Assembly (NCBI GenBank): GCA_029259875.1
Contig: JAJDEK010000464.1
Location: forward strand, 1-19,324
Direction: 5' to 3'
Length of the DNA stretch: 19,324 nucleotides
Source of the DNA: Planctomycetaceae bacterium
Lineage (GTDB): Bacteria > Planctomycetota > Planctomycetia > Planctomycetales > Planctomycetaceae
A model generated the notes under the pieces. It worked only from the letters and a program-made list of their open reading frames with translations. It did no database searches and was not told where the DNA came from. Each line of letters begins with the position of its first letter. Position 1 is the first letter of the stretch. Made by a program: the position numbers and the translations under genes. Shown here piece after piece: positions 7,799-16,089 of the stretch.

Positions 7799-8545
7799 AT
7801 GAGAACAAAGCTTATGAATGTGGATCTCCCAGAACCACTTGATGTAATTGCCGTTGGTGCACATCCTGATGATGTTGAGATTGCCTGCGGCGGTACATTA
7901 GCAAAACTCGTCCTGCAAGGTTACCGTGTGGGAATCATTGATCTCACTGATGGTGAACCAACGCCCTTAAGTCCGGGTCCTGAAGCCAGACTGAAAGAAG
8001 CAGAAAAGGCAGCAGAAATTCTGGGAGTTCATGTACGAGAGACATTAGAATTGACGAATCGGCGTCTTTTTGACAACTTTGAAAACCGTGTGGCTTTGGC
8101 TACGCTTTTTCGGAAATATCGTCCACAGGTTGTGTTGGGGTTGGCAGGAAAAACGCCGATGGCTTCTCCGGATCACTGGCAGGCTATGCAAATTACCGAT
8201 GCAGCCGTTTTTTATTCCCGGTTGACCAAGTGGAATGAACATTTCAGCAATACAGAACCTCACACGATTAAAAAACAAGTCTGGTACCCCCTGGGTTTTG
8301 GTTCTTTGAATCATCCGGAAGGAAGCGGGCAATTTGTCGTCGATATTTCAGAAACGCTGCAACAAAAATTGGACTCAATCCGTGCCTATCAATCGCAATT
8401 TCCTCCTGAAAAAGAACGCGTATTTCGTCTCGTCGAAAGCCAGAACACACTCCTGGGGACTAGTGCTGGATTTGAAGCCGGAGAGCTCTTTATTTGCTCA
8501 ACAACACTGGGAGTGCGAGACCTTGTCCAAACTGTATGTCCCTAA
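7799..8545 (+). CDS. LmbE/PIG-L family N-deacetylase, BshB1-like
   Basis: This 248-residue zinc-dependent deacetylase resembles BshB1, which removes the acetyl group from GlcNAc-malate in bacillithiol synthesis. The zinc site A-H-P-D-D (21-25) opens the domain, and S-P-D-H-W-Q-A (123-129) carries the second metal histidine (H126). Other BshB1-like marks are C-G-G-T-L-A-K, the strand I-I-D-L-T-D-G-E (46-53), and [14 protein letters not shown]. LmbE relatives act on many GlcNAc conjugates, so the substrate remains inferred; no bshA or bshC gene lies in the window. ATG 7799 is used here, but an in-frame ATG at 7814 (M-N-V-D-L-P) is equally plausible because neither has a strong Shine-Dalgarno. 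The gene is followed by an intrinsic terminator. Confidence 0.85.
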   Translation: MRTKLMNVDLPEPLDVIAVGAHPDDVEIACGGTLAKLVLQGYRVGIIDLTDGEPTPLSPGPEARLKEAEKAAEILGVHVRETLELTNRRLFDNFENRVALATLFRKYRPQVVLGLAGKTPMASPDHWQAMQITDAAVFYSRLTKWNEHFSNTEPHTIKKQVWYPLGFGSLNHPEGSGQFVVDISETLQQKLDSIRAYQSQFPPEKERVFRLVESQNTLLGTSAGFEAGELFICSTTLGVRDLVQTVCP

Positions 8546-8563
8546 CATTTCTCATAAGACATT

Positions 8564-8592
8564 AAAAAACCCGTAGATACGGCCTTTTTAAA
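8564..8592 (+). terminator. intrinsic terminator after the deacetylase gene
   Basis: A run of A, then CCGT/ACGG around an AGAT loop with one C-C mismatch, is closed by A5/T5 pairing and ends in a T-run (8585-8589). It begins about 20 bp after the stop codon. Confidence 0.6.
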
Positions 8593-8702
8593 ATTTCCAT
8601 CTCCCGTAAAAGATGTTATGATGCGACGAAGATATTTGGCGTTTGGAGAATGAGATCTCAACCTCTACTTGATATATCATCGCGAGCAAAACAGGCTTAT
8701 TA

Positions 8703-9443
8703 ATGGTTGGAATTCGTTACGGCACTGTCAGCATTACCGGAAATTTCCGCGAAAATAATGAGGACAATTATTATATTGATTCACTCAGTAAATACTTTCT
8801 GGTTGCAGACGGTATGGGAGGACAGAGTGCAGGCGAAAAGGCCAGCCAGTTAGCGATCGAATTGATTCCAGAAAAATTGAACGAGCTGATCGATTTTGAG
8901 AATGACAATTCAGAAAACGTGATCCAGTCCATTGATGCGGCAGTCTCTCATGCCAACGCAGAGATTATGGCGCTTGGAGAAGTGGACCCTAATTGTCGGA
9001 GTATGGGAACGACGATCGTCTTTGTCGTTCAGGTCAATGAAAAATTTTTCATTGGAGGCGTTGGTGATAGTCGTGTTTATCTATTAAGAAATAATACGCT
9101 GCATCAGTTAACCACAGATCATTCTCTGACGCAAGCGTTGGTCGATGCTGGAACCATTACGGAAGAAGAAGCACAAACGCATCGATACAAAAATGTACTC
9201 TATCGATATCTGGGTACTAAAGATGGCAGTGCAGGCACGCAAGCACGACAGCTAGATCCTTTACCCCAAGATCGCATTATCCTTTGCTCAGACGGAGTAA
9301 CCGATGGACTTCCGGACGAAAATTTGCAGGAGCTGCTCGGAAAGCTAGATGATCCACAGGCTACAGCTGAGGAAATTGTGAAAGCGGCACAAGAAGGAGG
9401 GTCTAAAGACAATATCACCTGCATCGTTTTGTTTACTGATTAA
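8703..9443 (+). CDS. PP2C/PPM-type serine/threonine protein phosphatase
   Basis: This 246-residue cytoplasmic phosphatase of the bacterial Stp/PrpC type removes phosphate from Ser/Thr of proteins phosphorylated by Hanks-type kinases. All core motifs are visible: [10 protein letters not shown] (metal Asp21), V-A-D-G-M-G-G (D36), G-D-S-R-V-Y-L (D122), D-H-S-L-T-Q-A-L (from 139), L-C-S-D-G-V-T-D (D197, D201) and K-D-N-I-T-C-I-V (D236). The metal-site aspartates are therefore intact and the enzyme should bind two Mn/Mg ions. The length is that of a minimal catalytic domain with no regulatory or membrane region. No kinase is adjacent, which is unlike the common phosphatase-kinase pairing. A terminator precedes it, so it likely has its own promoter. 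Confidence 0.95.
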   Translation: MVGIRYGTVSITGNFRENNEDNYYIDSLSKYFLVADGMGGQSAGEKASQLAIELIPEKLNELIDFENDNSENVIQSIDAAVSHANAEIMALGEVDPNCRSMGTTIVFVVQVNEKFFIGGVGDSRVYLLRNNTLHQLTTDHSLTQALVDAGTITEEEAQTHRYKNVLYRYLGTKDGSAGTQARQLDPLPQDRIILCSDGVTDGLPDENLQELLGKLDDPQATAEEIVKAAQEGGSKDNITCIVLFTD

Positions 9444-9529
9444 CGATTTATGATTCTTCATTATTGAAGCCGCAACATCTTACATTATTTTGCAAACTGT
9501 TTGATCTCAGTTTTCAATCTGGCTAGTCA

Positions 9530-11113
9530 ATGCGATTACGAACTTTCTTACCTTTCCTGCTCACAGCCATTGTTACAATCTGCTTTTTCTGGTTTTTAAA
9601 GATACCACTGGGAATTACAGGAGAATGGACTTGGCAACGACTACCTTTTGTGGGACCAGAAATGATTCCCGGGTGGATTGTCTCAGGAATTACGTTCGGT
9701 GTTTATTTATTGGCAACTCTGATTGCGCTCTCTCGAATCAAGTTCTGCTACCGCTGGGAATTATCGATTTGGCTTCTGGGATTGGCCGCTATGGGAATTG
9801 TCTGGTCTCTCTTATTACAAGACAGCCCCCCCGCTGAGTACCGACTCTCAAAAGCCCCTTTCGTGCTCTTTTATAAAGGCTCCTCAGGTTATTTTACCGA
9901 AGCGCGAGAGGGGATTTCTGATGTCAGAGACTTCATTGAAAATTATGAAGAGAAAATGGAACAGGGAGATGTGCTGCATGAAGGAACTCATCCCCCTGGA
10001 CTCTCTCTGTTTTATCTCGGTCTAATACAGCTTTGCGAGAGCTTTCCCGAACTACAGTCATTGCTTCTCAATTCACAACCAGTCTCTTTCCATGAAGCAA
10101 CAGAAACGATTACTCAAATCACTGCCACATCTGAGAATCCTTTCACAAAACTCGATAGCGCCGTGCTCTGGTTAGCAACTCTCATCACATTGGCTATGTC
10201 CTCTCTCTCTGTGATTCCTCTTTTTTGGTTGTCACGGGAATTCACTTCACGCGAAGTAAGTTGGCAAGTAGCCGCATTCTGGCCGTTGATACCAGCCACA
10301 TTGATTTTTCAACCGAAATCAGATGCACTCTATTCCATCATCGCGGTTCTGTTTTTATACCTCTGGGTTGTTGCTTGGAGACACAACTCCAGGCTGCTTT
10401 TTGTACTTGCTGGTTTATTACTTTGGATCGGCTTTTTTCTGACACTTGCCTTTCTCCCCGTAGCGCTCTGCGCTGCATTTTATTGCATAATTGAAGTTTG
10501 GTATCTTCACTTGGATAAAAGCCAACATAAACCTCGCTGGAAGCAGCTTTTTTCAGCTGGTTTTTATGGGCTTATAGGTTTGTTGATTCCCACGCTCTTG
10601 ATGGCAATGATGTTTGATCTCAACTTGCTAAAGGTATGGACCTTAAATCTACAAAATCATGCCGGCTTTTATCTGCAATATCCACGCACCTACTGGAAAT
10701 GGCTACTGGTGAATCCGATTGAAATTAGTCTGGCACTTGGCTTACCCGTAGCTTGGCTTGTTGTGAGATCTTTCTACTGCCAAAAACTCTTTCTGAACAA
10801 TCAAGAAAAAGAGTTCTTTGACCCACGGTTAAAAAATCTATTACTTTCCTGTGCCATTGTATTGGGACTGTTGTGGCTCTCTGGAAAAAATATGGGAGAG
10901 GCAGCGCGCCTCTGGTTAATATTTCTTCCGTGGTTCCTGATAATGACAATCCCGTACTGGCAAATGATTCAGATCGAATCAACTTTAAATAATTCTGCGC
11001 CATCCTCTTTTCTTAAACTCCAATCTGTTTGGATTGTCGCTTTGATCACTCAAGCTGTTGTCTGTGTCGCAACGGTAAACAGAATTACCGGTTTTCACTT
11101 CCCCCCCGGATAA
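9530..11113 (+). CDS. polytopic membrane protein, GT-C-like (uncharacterised)
   Basis: This 527-residue protein has around eleven or twelve hydrophobic segments, starting at 6-23, 48-67 and 80-95. A large non-membrane loop (about 97-205) contains E-G-T-H-P-P-G-L (151-158). The H-P-P-G block near a membrane boundary, the F-Q-P-K-S-D-A-L-Y motif (260-268) and the G-E-A-A-R-L-W-L-I-F-L-P-W segment (456-468) recall lipid-linked-sugar GT-C glycosyltransferases of the ArnT/PMT type. The match is by motif and topology only. If correct, it would transfer a sugar from a polyprenyl phosphate donor on the outer face of the cytoplasmic membrane. The classic D-D/D-E donor motif in the first external loop was not found. 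The gene starts 86 bp after the PP2C gene. Confidence 0.6.
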   Translation: MRLRTFLPFLLTAIVTICFFWFLKIPLGITGEWTWQRLPFVGPEMIPGWIVSGITFGVYLLATLIALSRIKFCYRWELSIWLLGLAAMGIVWSLLLQDSPPAEYRLSKAPFVLFYKGSSGYFTEAREGISDVRDFIENYEEKMEQGDVLHEGTHPPGLSLFYLGLIQLCESFPELQSLLLNSQPVSFHEATETITQITATSENPFTKLDSAVLWLATLITLAMSSLSVIPLFWLSREFTSREVSWQVAAFWPLIPATLIFQPKSDALYSIIAVLFLYLWVVAWRHNSRLLFVLAGLLLWIGFFLTLAFLPVALCAAFYCIIEVWYLHLDKSQHKPRWKQLFSAGFYGLIGLLIPTLLMAMMFDLNLLKVWTLNLQNHAGFYLQYPRTYWKWLLVNPIEISLALGLPVAWLVVRSFYCQKLFLNNQEKEFFDPRLKNLLLSCAIVLGLLWLSGKNMGEAARLWLIFLPWFLIMTIPYWQMIQIESTLNNSAPSSFLKLQSVWIVALITQAVVCVATVNRITGFHFPPG

Positions 11114-11343
11114 TTGCTTGAATGCAGAGATTCATTTTCCTTTTGAGTCCACGCTAACAGCCCACGTATATTCCATATAATCCTGATATTCGTAAATCTT
11201 GTGAGAGGATCCGAATCACCACTAAAACGTGTCGATAATGGTAGAAATGCATCTTATAAAATGTCGTGTACGTAATGCTCAATTAAATAAACCATGATCG
11301 TAAACCTGTGTCTAAAACAGCAGTCAGATTTTGGATTTTATCC

Positions 11344-12192
11344 ATGACTAATATGAACAGAATCTTGTTACGTATCATAGATTCTATGATCTTATGTAGT
11401 CTGTGTTTCATAACGTCTTTCTTCAACGTTGGTTGTTCTAATAGTTCTCTCGACTACACCGAACTCAAGCAACTCAACGAAAAGGTGACGGAAAGCGAGC
11501 TGAAAAAATACCTCAAAGTTGTCAAGCTATTACCACAAAAAAAAGTCCCACCTTTTCCTTCCGTGTACGCCCCTGCTCCAAATTGGAGTCATATTCGCTC
11601 GTTACCCATTGAAGATCTTGTTAATAGTGAGCAAAATAATCTCTCGCAACTATGGGAAATAGAACGGATTAGTGATCATTTTGGGATTCGAAACCGAACG
11701 TTGAAAAAAGCACTTCACCGTAGGGAGATGTCTAAAGACCAGTTCATCAGCATTACATTGGCTCTCGGTCTGGCAGCCAGTCGTCACCAACTGCGCGAAG
11801 ATCAAAATCTTGAGGCGATCATACAGAAAGGTAATAAAATTATTCATCAACTTCAGTTGGATAAGCGACCTTTCTCTTCTCTCTCACTAGAAGAACGACA
11901 TCGCACGCTAAATGAAGCAATGTGGATCGCACGTGTGAATCGTGCAGAGCATCTCATTCAGATCCCACCAGAAAATGTCAATCTGGTAAGAGCCCATTGG
12001 GATCAACTCAAAGAGGTACTGCCTCCTGAATTTCTTAAAAATCCACTTGAAAATCTTTCAGACCCACTTGAAGAACACGGGATCCCATTCACCATAGATG
12101 AAAAGGATTCTAATGATCCTCTAGAATGGATTTCTACAGAAGCAATCATCGGAACCGACCCACCCGATCCTAAACTGGACAAAATCAAATAA
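11344..12192 (+). CDS. unrecognised probable lipoprotein
   Basis: I do not recognise this protein family. The N-terminus is a membrane-directed signal peptide (R-I-L-L-R-I-I-D-S-M-I-L-C-S-L-C-F-I-T-S) ending in F-N-V-G-C-S-N, where the cysteine could be lipidated; the lipobox is imperfect because position -3 is Asn. The mature part is hydrophilic, about 250 residues, with predicted helical stretches (R-T-L-K-K-A-L-H-R-R-E-M), a Pro-rich segment (K-V-P-P-F-P-S-V-Y-A-P-A-P-N-W) and a C-terminal Asp/Pro-rich end. The frame is open from a GTG at 11308, but ATG 11344 or 11353 gives a signal peptide of normal length (Cys at 28-31), so I start at 11344. It lies 230 bp after the GT-C-like gene and converges with aroH 41 bp away. 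Confidence 0.7.
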   Translation: MTNMNRILLRIIDSMILCSLCFITSFFNVGCSNSSLDYTELKQLNEKVTESELKKYLKVVKLLPQKKVPPFPSVYAPAPNWSHIRSLPIEDLVNSEQNNLSQLWEIERISDHFGIRNRTLKKALHRREMSKDQFISITLALGLAASRHQLREDQNLEAIIQKGNKIIHQLQLDKRPFSSLSLEERHRTLNEAMWIARVNRAEHLIQIPPENVNLVRAHWDQLKEVLPPEFLKNPLENLSDPLEEHGIPFTIDEKDSNDPLEWISTEAIIGTDPPDPKLDKIK

Positions 12193-12233
12193 ACTCTAAT
12201 ATTTTGCCTGGATCAATTCGAGATTGCTAAAAG

Positions 12234-12605
12234 TCACTGTGCTGATGCAACATCAGGTCGGAGTTTTTGTGCCTCATTTAAGTAGACGTGAACGACCTCT
12301 GATTGCTTTAGACTTGTATTCACATGCAGCATCACACGAATGCAACGAGGCATAGCGCCTTTTACGGCGATTTCAGAAGCACAAATCAAAGGAACTGATT
12401 TCATGCCCAATTCGCGTGCTGCTTCAGCCGGAAATGCTGAGGTCAAATCTGGGGTTGTCGTAAAAAAAACAGATACAATATCTTCAAAGCTATCGATTTG
12501 ATTTGATACAAGAAGCTGCTCAAGTAGCCCACGAGTTGCGGACAATACCTCCGCAGAATTATCCTGAGTTACCGTTGTTGCACCACGAATTCCACGTACC
12601 GACAT
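12234..12605 (-). CDS. aroH: chorismate mutase, AroH type
   Basis: This 123-residue enzyme rearranges chorismate to prephenate, the committed step to phenylalanine and tyrosine. It matches the trimeric AroH fold of Bacillus subtilis and not the helical AroQ type. Counted from the ATG at 12605, active-site residues fall at the numbers known for the B. subtilis enzyme: Arg7 (R-G-I-R-G-A-T), Cys75, Glu78 (C-A-S-E-I), Arg90 (C-I-R-V-M), Tyr108 (H-V-Y-L) and Arg116 (L-R-P-D). This numbering is why I choose 12605 over the upstream in-frame ATG at 12641, which would add twelve residues absent from the family. It converges with the lipoprotein gene. No other aromatic-pathway gene lies in the window. 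Confidence 0.93.
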   Translation of the reverse strand: MSVRGIRGATTVTQDNSAEVLSATRGLLEQLLVSNQIDSFEDIVSVFFTTTPDLTSAFPAEAARELGMKSVPLICASEIAVKGAMPRCIRVMLHVNTSLKQSEVVHVYLNEAQKLRPDVASAQ

Positions 12606-13017
12606 CGCAAATACCACGTATCCATAAAAGTCCGTTGTCATCCCGATTTATTGCTTAAAAACTGATAAAACGATGATATTAACCGGAAACGACAAAAACA
12701 GCCAAAATCACATCCTAACTTATTCTTCGGCTGTTGGCTACTAGTTGCATTTCCAAATTTTGGTCAGTCCACGCCCACGCTACAAAGTTTAACTATAATG
12801 ACCATTACTACTTAACAAAATAACGACTAGTAGCGGATCATGCCCCATTTTTAAAAATGCTCTTGCGTTACTTTCGCTTTATCAGGTAAAAGCCAGACCT
12901 ATAACCGAATCTGAGGGGAACAGAATCGTCAATATCACCATGAAGGTGTCGCTCACTCCCCTAAATAAGACTGAGTATTGAATTTCATAACGTGCATCTT
13001 TTGGAAAGGACTCCTTG
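12606..13017. other. divergent intergenic region between aroH and lpxD
   Basis: These 412 bp must hold the promoters of both genes. I see a separated inverted repeat (CTACTAGT near 12736 and ACTAGTAG near 12826) of uncertain meaning, and the lpxD ribosome binding site GGAAAGGA at 13003-13010. No gene, tRNA or other repeat is evident. Confidence 0.5.
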
Positions 13018-14100
13018 ATGTCGACGACTGTCGAGTGGATCGCTCAAGCGCTAGATTGCCCAGCGAGAGGTAATCAACGACTGGAAATACATGGCGCAGA
13101 ATCTGTCCTGAAAGCAGGCCCGCACGACATAACATTTGTCGGTGATGAACTCAATCTAAAACGACTGCAATCAAGTAATGCCGGTGCTGTAATCATTGAG
13201 AAACGATTGGAAGAGTCATTTCAAAAGGAATTTGAAGAAGCACCCTTCGCCTCACTGGCTATTGTCGATGCACAAGCCGCATTTATTAAAATAATACAGA
13301 AGCTTCGTCCCCCACGTTCAATGCCTGAAGTCGGAATTTCACCCGAGGCACAGATTAGCGATGAAGCAACAATTGGAGAGAACTGCCACATCTATCCCCA
13401 GGTCACGATTCGTCCTGGAGTTCAAATCGGTAACAACTGCCGAATTTATCCCGGTGTTTATATTGGTGATGACTGTATCATTGGAGACGATGTCGCCATT
13501 CATGCAAACGCGGTTTTATATCCCGATGTGAATATAGCAAATCGTGTACTCATACATGCGACTGCGGTGCTGGGATGCGATGGTTTCGGCTATCGATTTG
13601 AAAATGGTCGTTATATAAAAATTCCTCACTTGGGAAGTGTGCAAATTGAAGATGATGTCGAAATTGGAGCAGGCACAACAATCGATCGAGGCATGATCGG
13701 TCCCACTGTAATTGGTGAAGGATCAAAAATTGATAATCAAGTCATGATTGCTCACAACTGTGAGATTGGAAAACACAACGCTTTCGCATCACAAGTTGGA
13801 TTTGCAGGTTCGATTACTACAGGAGACTATGTTCGCTGTGCGGGCCAAGTCGGAATTGCAGATCATGTACATATCGGAGACAAAGCAACCTTGGGAGCGC
13901 GCGCTGGCGTTCACCGTGATATTCCCTCGGGAGAAGTTCATATTGGAACTCCAGCAGCTCCTGAAAGGGAACAACGAAAGATCGTGATGTCCATTCGAAA
14001 AGTTCCGGAAATGAGAAAACAAATTCGTGATCTGGAAAAACACCTTCAAGAATTGACTCAACGATTTAAAGAATTAAAAAATGAATCATCTGCAGCTTAA
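13018..14100 (+). CDS. lpxD: UDP-3-O-acylglucosamine N-acyltransferase LpxD
   Basis: This 360-residue enzyme adds the second acyl chain, N-linked, to UDP-3-O-acyl-glucosamine in lipid A synthesis, in the cytoplasm. The N-terminal uridine-binding domain spans about 1-100. A left-handed beta-helix of hexapeptide repeats ([24 protein letters not shown] and more) spans about 105-330. A C-terminal helix with heptad-like character ([14 protein letters not shown]) follows. The catalytic base sits in [11 protein letters not shown], with His246 equivalent to His239 of E. coli. The start is ATG 13018, 7 bp after GGAAAGGA, and not the TTG at 13015. lpxI follows after 61 bp, probably co-transcribed; fabZ, lpxA and lpxB are absent here, unlike the usual cluster. 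Confidence 0.96.
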   Translation: MSTTVEWIAQALDCPARGNQRLEIHGAESVLKAGPHDITFVGDELNLKRLQSSNAGAVIIEKRLEESFQKEFEEAPFASLAIVDAQAAFIKIIQKLRPPRSMPEVGISPEAQISDEATIGENCHIYPQVTIRPGVQIGNNCRIYPGVYIGDDCIIGDDVAIHANAVLYPDVNIANRVLIHATAVLGCDGFGYRFENGRYIKIPHLGSVQIEDDVEIGAGTTIDRGMIGPTVIGEGSKIDNQVMIAHNCEIGKHNAFASQVGFAGSITTGDYVRCAGQVGIADHVHIGDKATLGARAGVHRDIPSGEVHIGTPAAPEREQRKIVMSIRKVPEMRKQIRDLEKHLQELTQRFKELKNESSAA

Positions 14101-14161
14101 ACCTGCACTGATCTGAACCCATATTTATTTAAATAATTCAGAGTAAAACCCTGTCATATCG

Positions 14162-15052
14162 ATGAATGAAGTACAAACCACTAATATAAAACCTCTCAAA
14201 CAAATTGGGCTTTTAGCAGGAGCAGGCCGATTCCCAATCGTGTTTGCAGAACAAGCTCGAAAGCAAGGATATTCCGTTTGTTGCCTCGGTATTTTTGGGA
14301 TGGCCAGTGAAGAGTTAACGGATGTGTGTGATACGTTCCACTGGATCCCTTTGGCGCGCATCGGACGTGCGATCAAACTATTTCATCACGAACAAGTTAA
14401 ACAAATCGTGATGGCGGGGAAAATCGAAAAAACGGTATTATTTAGTCCGTACCGAATTTTTAAATTGCTACCGGACTTACGTACCCTGCATATGTGGTAT
14501 CGATATGCCAAAAAAGACCGCAAAGATGATACCTTGTTACTTGCTGTCATCAAAGAGTTTGAACGCGACAATTTGTTCTTTGAATCTGCCTTGGATTATT
14601 GCCCGGAGTTACTAGTGAAACATGGATTTCTTACCAAAAGGCACCCCAGTCCGTCCCAATGGGAAGACATTAAAATGGGATGGGACATCGCCAAACAAAT
14701 GGGCCAATTAGACATTGGACAAAGTATAGTGATCAATGATAAAGCGGTCATAGCCGTTGAAGCGATTGAAGGTACAGACCGGGCCATCCAACGTGCAGGC
14801 GAGTTGTGTAAACGAGGTGGTTTTTCTGTCGTCAAAGTAGCTAAACCACAACAGGATCGCCGATTCGATGTTCCCACTGTCGGTATTAAAACTCTGCAAA
14901 CGATGCACGAAGCTGGGGGACGAGTTCTGGCAATCGAAAGCAACCAAACGATAATGATTGATCAGCAAGAAGTTGCTGACCTGGCGGATAAACTAGGGAT
15001 TGCGATCGTATCACTCAATGAAGAAGAACTAACTCTGCAACTAGCCAGTTGA
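14162..15052 (+). CDS. lpxI: UDP-2,3-diacylglucosamine diphosphatase LpxI
   Basis: This 296-residue soluble or peripheral enzyme (LpxI/DUF1009) hydrolyses UDP-2,3-diacylglucosamine to lipid X and UMP; it is the non-homologous alternative to LpxH and LpxG. Family marks are I-G-L-L-A-G-A-G-R-F-P (16-26), V-M-A-G-K-I-E-K, D-D-T-L-L-L-A-V-I, I-A-V-E-A-I-E-G-T-D-R-A-I and the catalytic-region block P-Q-Q-D-R-R-F-D-V-P-T-V-G (D232 and D236). The length is close to the family norm. It follows lpxD directly and acts after it in the pathway (LpxA-LpxC-LpxD-LpxI-LpxB), so the pair supports lipid A production in this organism. It ends 34 bp from the convergent FHA gene. Confidence 0.95.
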   Translation: MNEVQTTNIKPLKQIGLLAGAGRFPIVFAEQARKQGYSVCCLGIFGMASEELTDVCDTFHWIPLARIGRAIKLFHHEQVKQIVMAGKIEKTVLFSPYRIFKLLPDLRTLHMWYRYAKKDRKDDTLLLAVIKEFERDNLFFESALDYCPELLVKHGFLTKRHPSPSQWEDIKMGWDIAKQMGQLDIGQSIVINDKAVIAVEAIEGTDRAIQRAGELCKRGGFSVVKVAKPQQDRRFDVPTVGIKTLQTMHEAGGRVLAIESNQTIMIDQQEVADLADKLGIAIVSLNEEELTLQLAS

Positions 15053-15086
15053 TGGTAAATCTCAACGATTTATAGTGCGGCAGAAA

Positions 15087-15503
15087 TCAGTCAGAAATCA
15101 ATTTGATTTCGTTCCCGCTGTCCGAATCGAGACGATCCTGTACGTTTTCCAGGTTAAATGCTGTCAGCATTTCTGTTCTCTGATGAACCGCGGCCGGCGG
15201 ATCGTCTTCTTTATGCTCTCCGGACAGTTCGACTTCGTATTTCGTGGAAGCGATCGATAATTCATCACCCGGTAACAATGCACCACGAATTATCTTCTGA
15301 CCGTTTACGCGTGTCCCATTTGTGCTACAGAGATCGCGGACAAATAGAAGACCATCTGTTTTGATAATGACACAGTGAATCTTAGAAATACTATTCTTAT
15401 CAATCTGAACGTCACACAAATCAGATTTTCGACCGACAACGGTCACATCATTTTTCAAAACGATGGGCTGGCCTCCATTTACAGGAATCAATCGCGCTAT
15501 CAT
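15087..15503 (-). CDS. FHA domain protein
   Basis: This 138-residue cytoplasmic protein is essentially one forkhead-associated domain, a phosphothreonine-peptide reader. Key residues are visible: G24-R25, S-I-S-K-I-H (38-43) with H43, and T-N-G-T-R-V-N-G (61-68). A hydrophilic tail of about 45 residues follows (E-H-K-E-D-D-P-P..., ending L-D-S-D-S-G-N-E-I-K-L-I-S-D). There is no membrane segment or effector domain, so it is probably an adaptor in Ser/Thr-kinase signalling. The start chosen is ATG 15503 (M-I-A-R-L-I-P); the frame extends to a TTG at 15527, which would add eight residues before the first strand and has no better ribosome binding site. It stands alone between lpxI and the ppdK leader. 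Confidence 0.9.
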   Translation of the reverse strand: MIARLIPVNGGQPIVLKNDVTVVGRKSDLCDVQIDKNSISKIHCVIIKTDGLLFVRDLCSTNGTRVNGQKIIRGALLPGDELSIASTKYEVELSGEHKEDDPPAAVHQRTEMLTAFNLENVQDRLDSDSGNEIKLISD

Positions 15504-15764
15504 GGGTGCAGCCCGGAGTAAGACCAAAATACGTAAGTAACTATTTTTATATGATTTATTGTTAATGAGAGAAATGCAAAGTCAATAGAAATAGAGAGTC
15601 ATTTCATTCATGTTATCAAAGCTCGGAGCAATTTCCATGCTAATTCATTCGGATCATTACAAAGTGAAATTCTAGTGTTCAATGTGATGCTTCTGCCTGG
15701 ATCGGAAGAATTCGAATGTCGTTTAACTCGATTAGGGTCAGTCGCTTGACGCTGAGACTAAGCA

Positions 15765-15914
15765 ATGGTAGTGTCCCTAGTAAATATACTGCAAACCGAT
15801 GGCTTGGCGTACAGTGATTTAAGCATAATCAACGAGAATGACCAGCCTGAATATGATTTTGCAGTACTCGGATCAACGGGATATCAAGCGTCAAATACGA
15901 CTCTGTCTACCTAA
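15765..15914 (+). CDS. doubtful small ORF, 49 codons
   Basis: An ATG at 15765 opens 49 codons to a TAA at 15912. The predicted peptide has no Lys or Arg and six acidic residues (for example S-I-I-N-E-N-D-Q-P-E-Y-D-F-A). A stop codon lies two codons before the ATG, so it is not an extension of something longer. There is no good Shine-Dalgarno. The unusual composition could be a chance frame; I do not recognise a family. Confidence 0.2.
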   Translation: MVVSLVNILQTDGLAYSDLSIINENDQPEYDFAVLGSTGYQASNTTLST

Positions 15915-16017
15915 AAGACAAAAGCGGCCGCGATTTCCGGAACTGAATATGAGAGGGTGTTGAATCTCAGCCCCTCATCTTAAAAGGAAGCATCAAGCTT
16001 CTTAACAATAAATATGT

Positions 16018-16034
16018 ACTGGTTAGCAACCGGT
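16018..16034 (+). other. hairpin in the ppdK leader
   Basis: ACTGGTT (16018-16024) pairs with AACCGGT (16028-16034), including one G-T pair, around an AGC loop. A weaker stem, GAAGC/GCTTC with loop ATCAA, lies just before at 15987-16001. Both would be in the transcript if the promoter lies upstream of 15980, which is not shown. Confidence 0.3.
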
Positions 16035-16075
16035 TTCTTTGCGTGAAGGAACCAAAGCCCTAATCGATTAACATT

Positions 16076-16083
16076 AAGAGGAA
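16076..16083 (+). promoter_or_regulatory. strong ribosome binding site of ppdK
   Basis: AAGAGGAA lies 6 bp before the ATG at 16090. It is one of the few clear Shine-Dalgarno sequences in the window and fixes the ppdK start. Confidence 0.75.
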
Positions 16084-16089
16084 TTTAGT

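Larger units (their letters stand above)
15504..16089. other. spacer between FHA gene and ppdK, including the ppdK leader
   Basis: These 586 bp presumably contain divergent promoters. I see a 49-codon frame (15765-15914), two small hairpins near 15985-16003 and 16018-16034, and the ppdK ribosome binding site at 16076-16083. No tRNA or known riboswitch was recognised. Confidence 0.5.

Noticed and set aside
12606..12641. Twelve-codon N-terminal extension of chorismate mutase
   Set aside because: Starting at 12605 aligns every active-site residue with the known AroH numbering, so the upstream ATG is not used.
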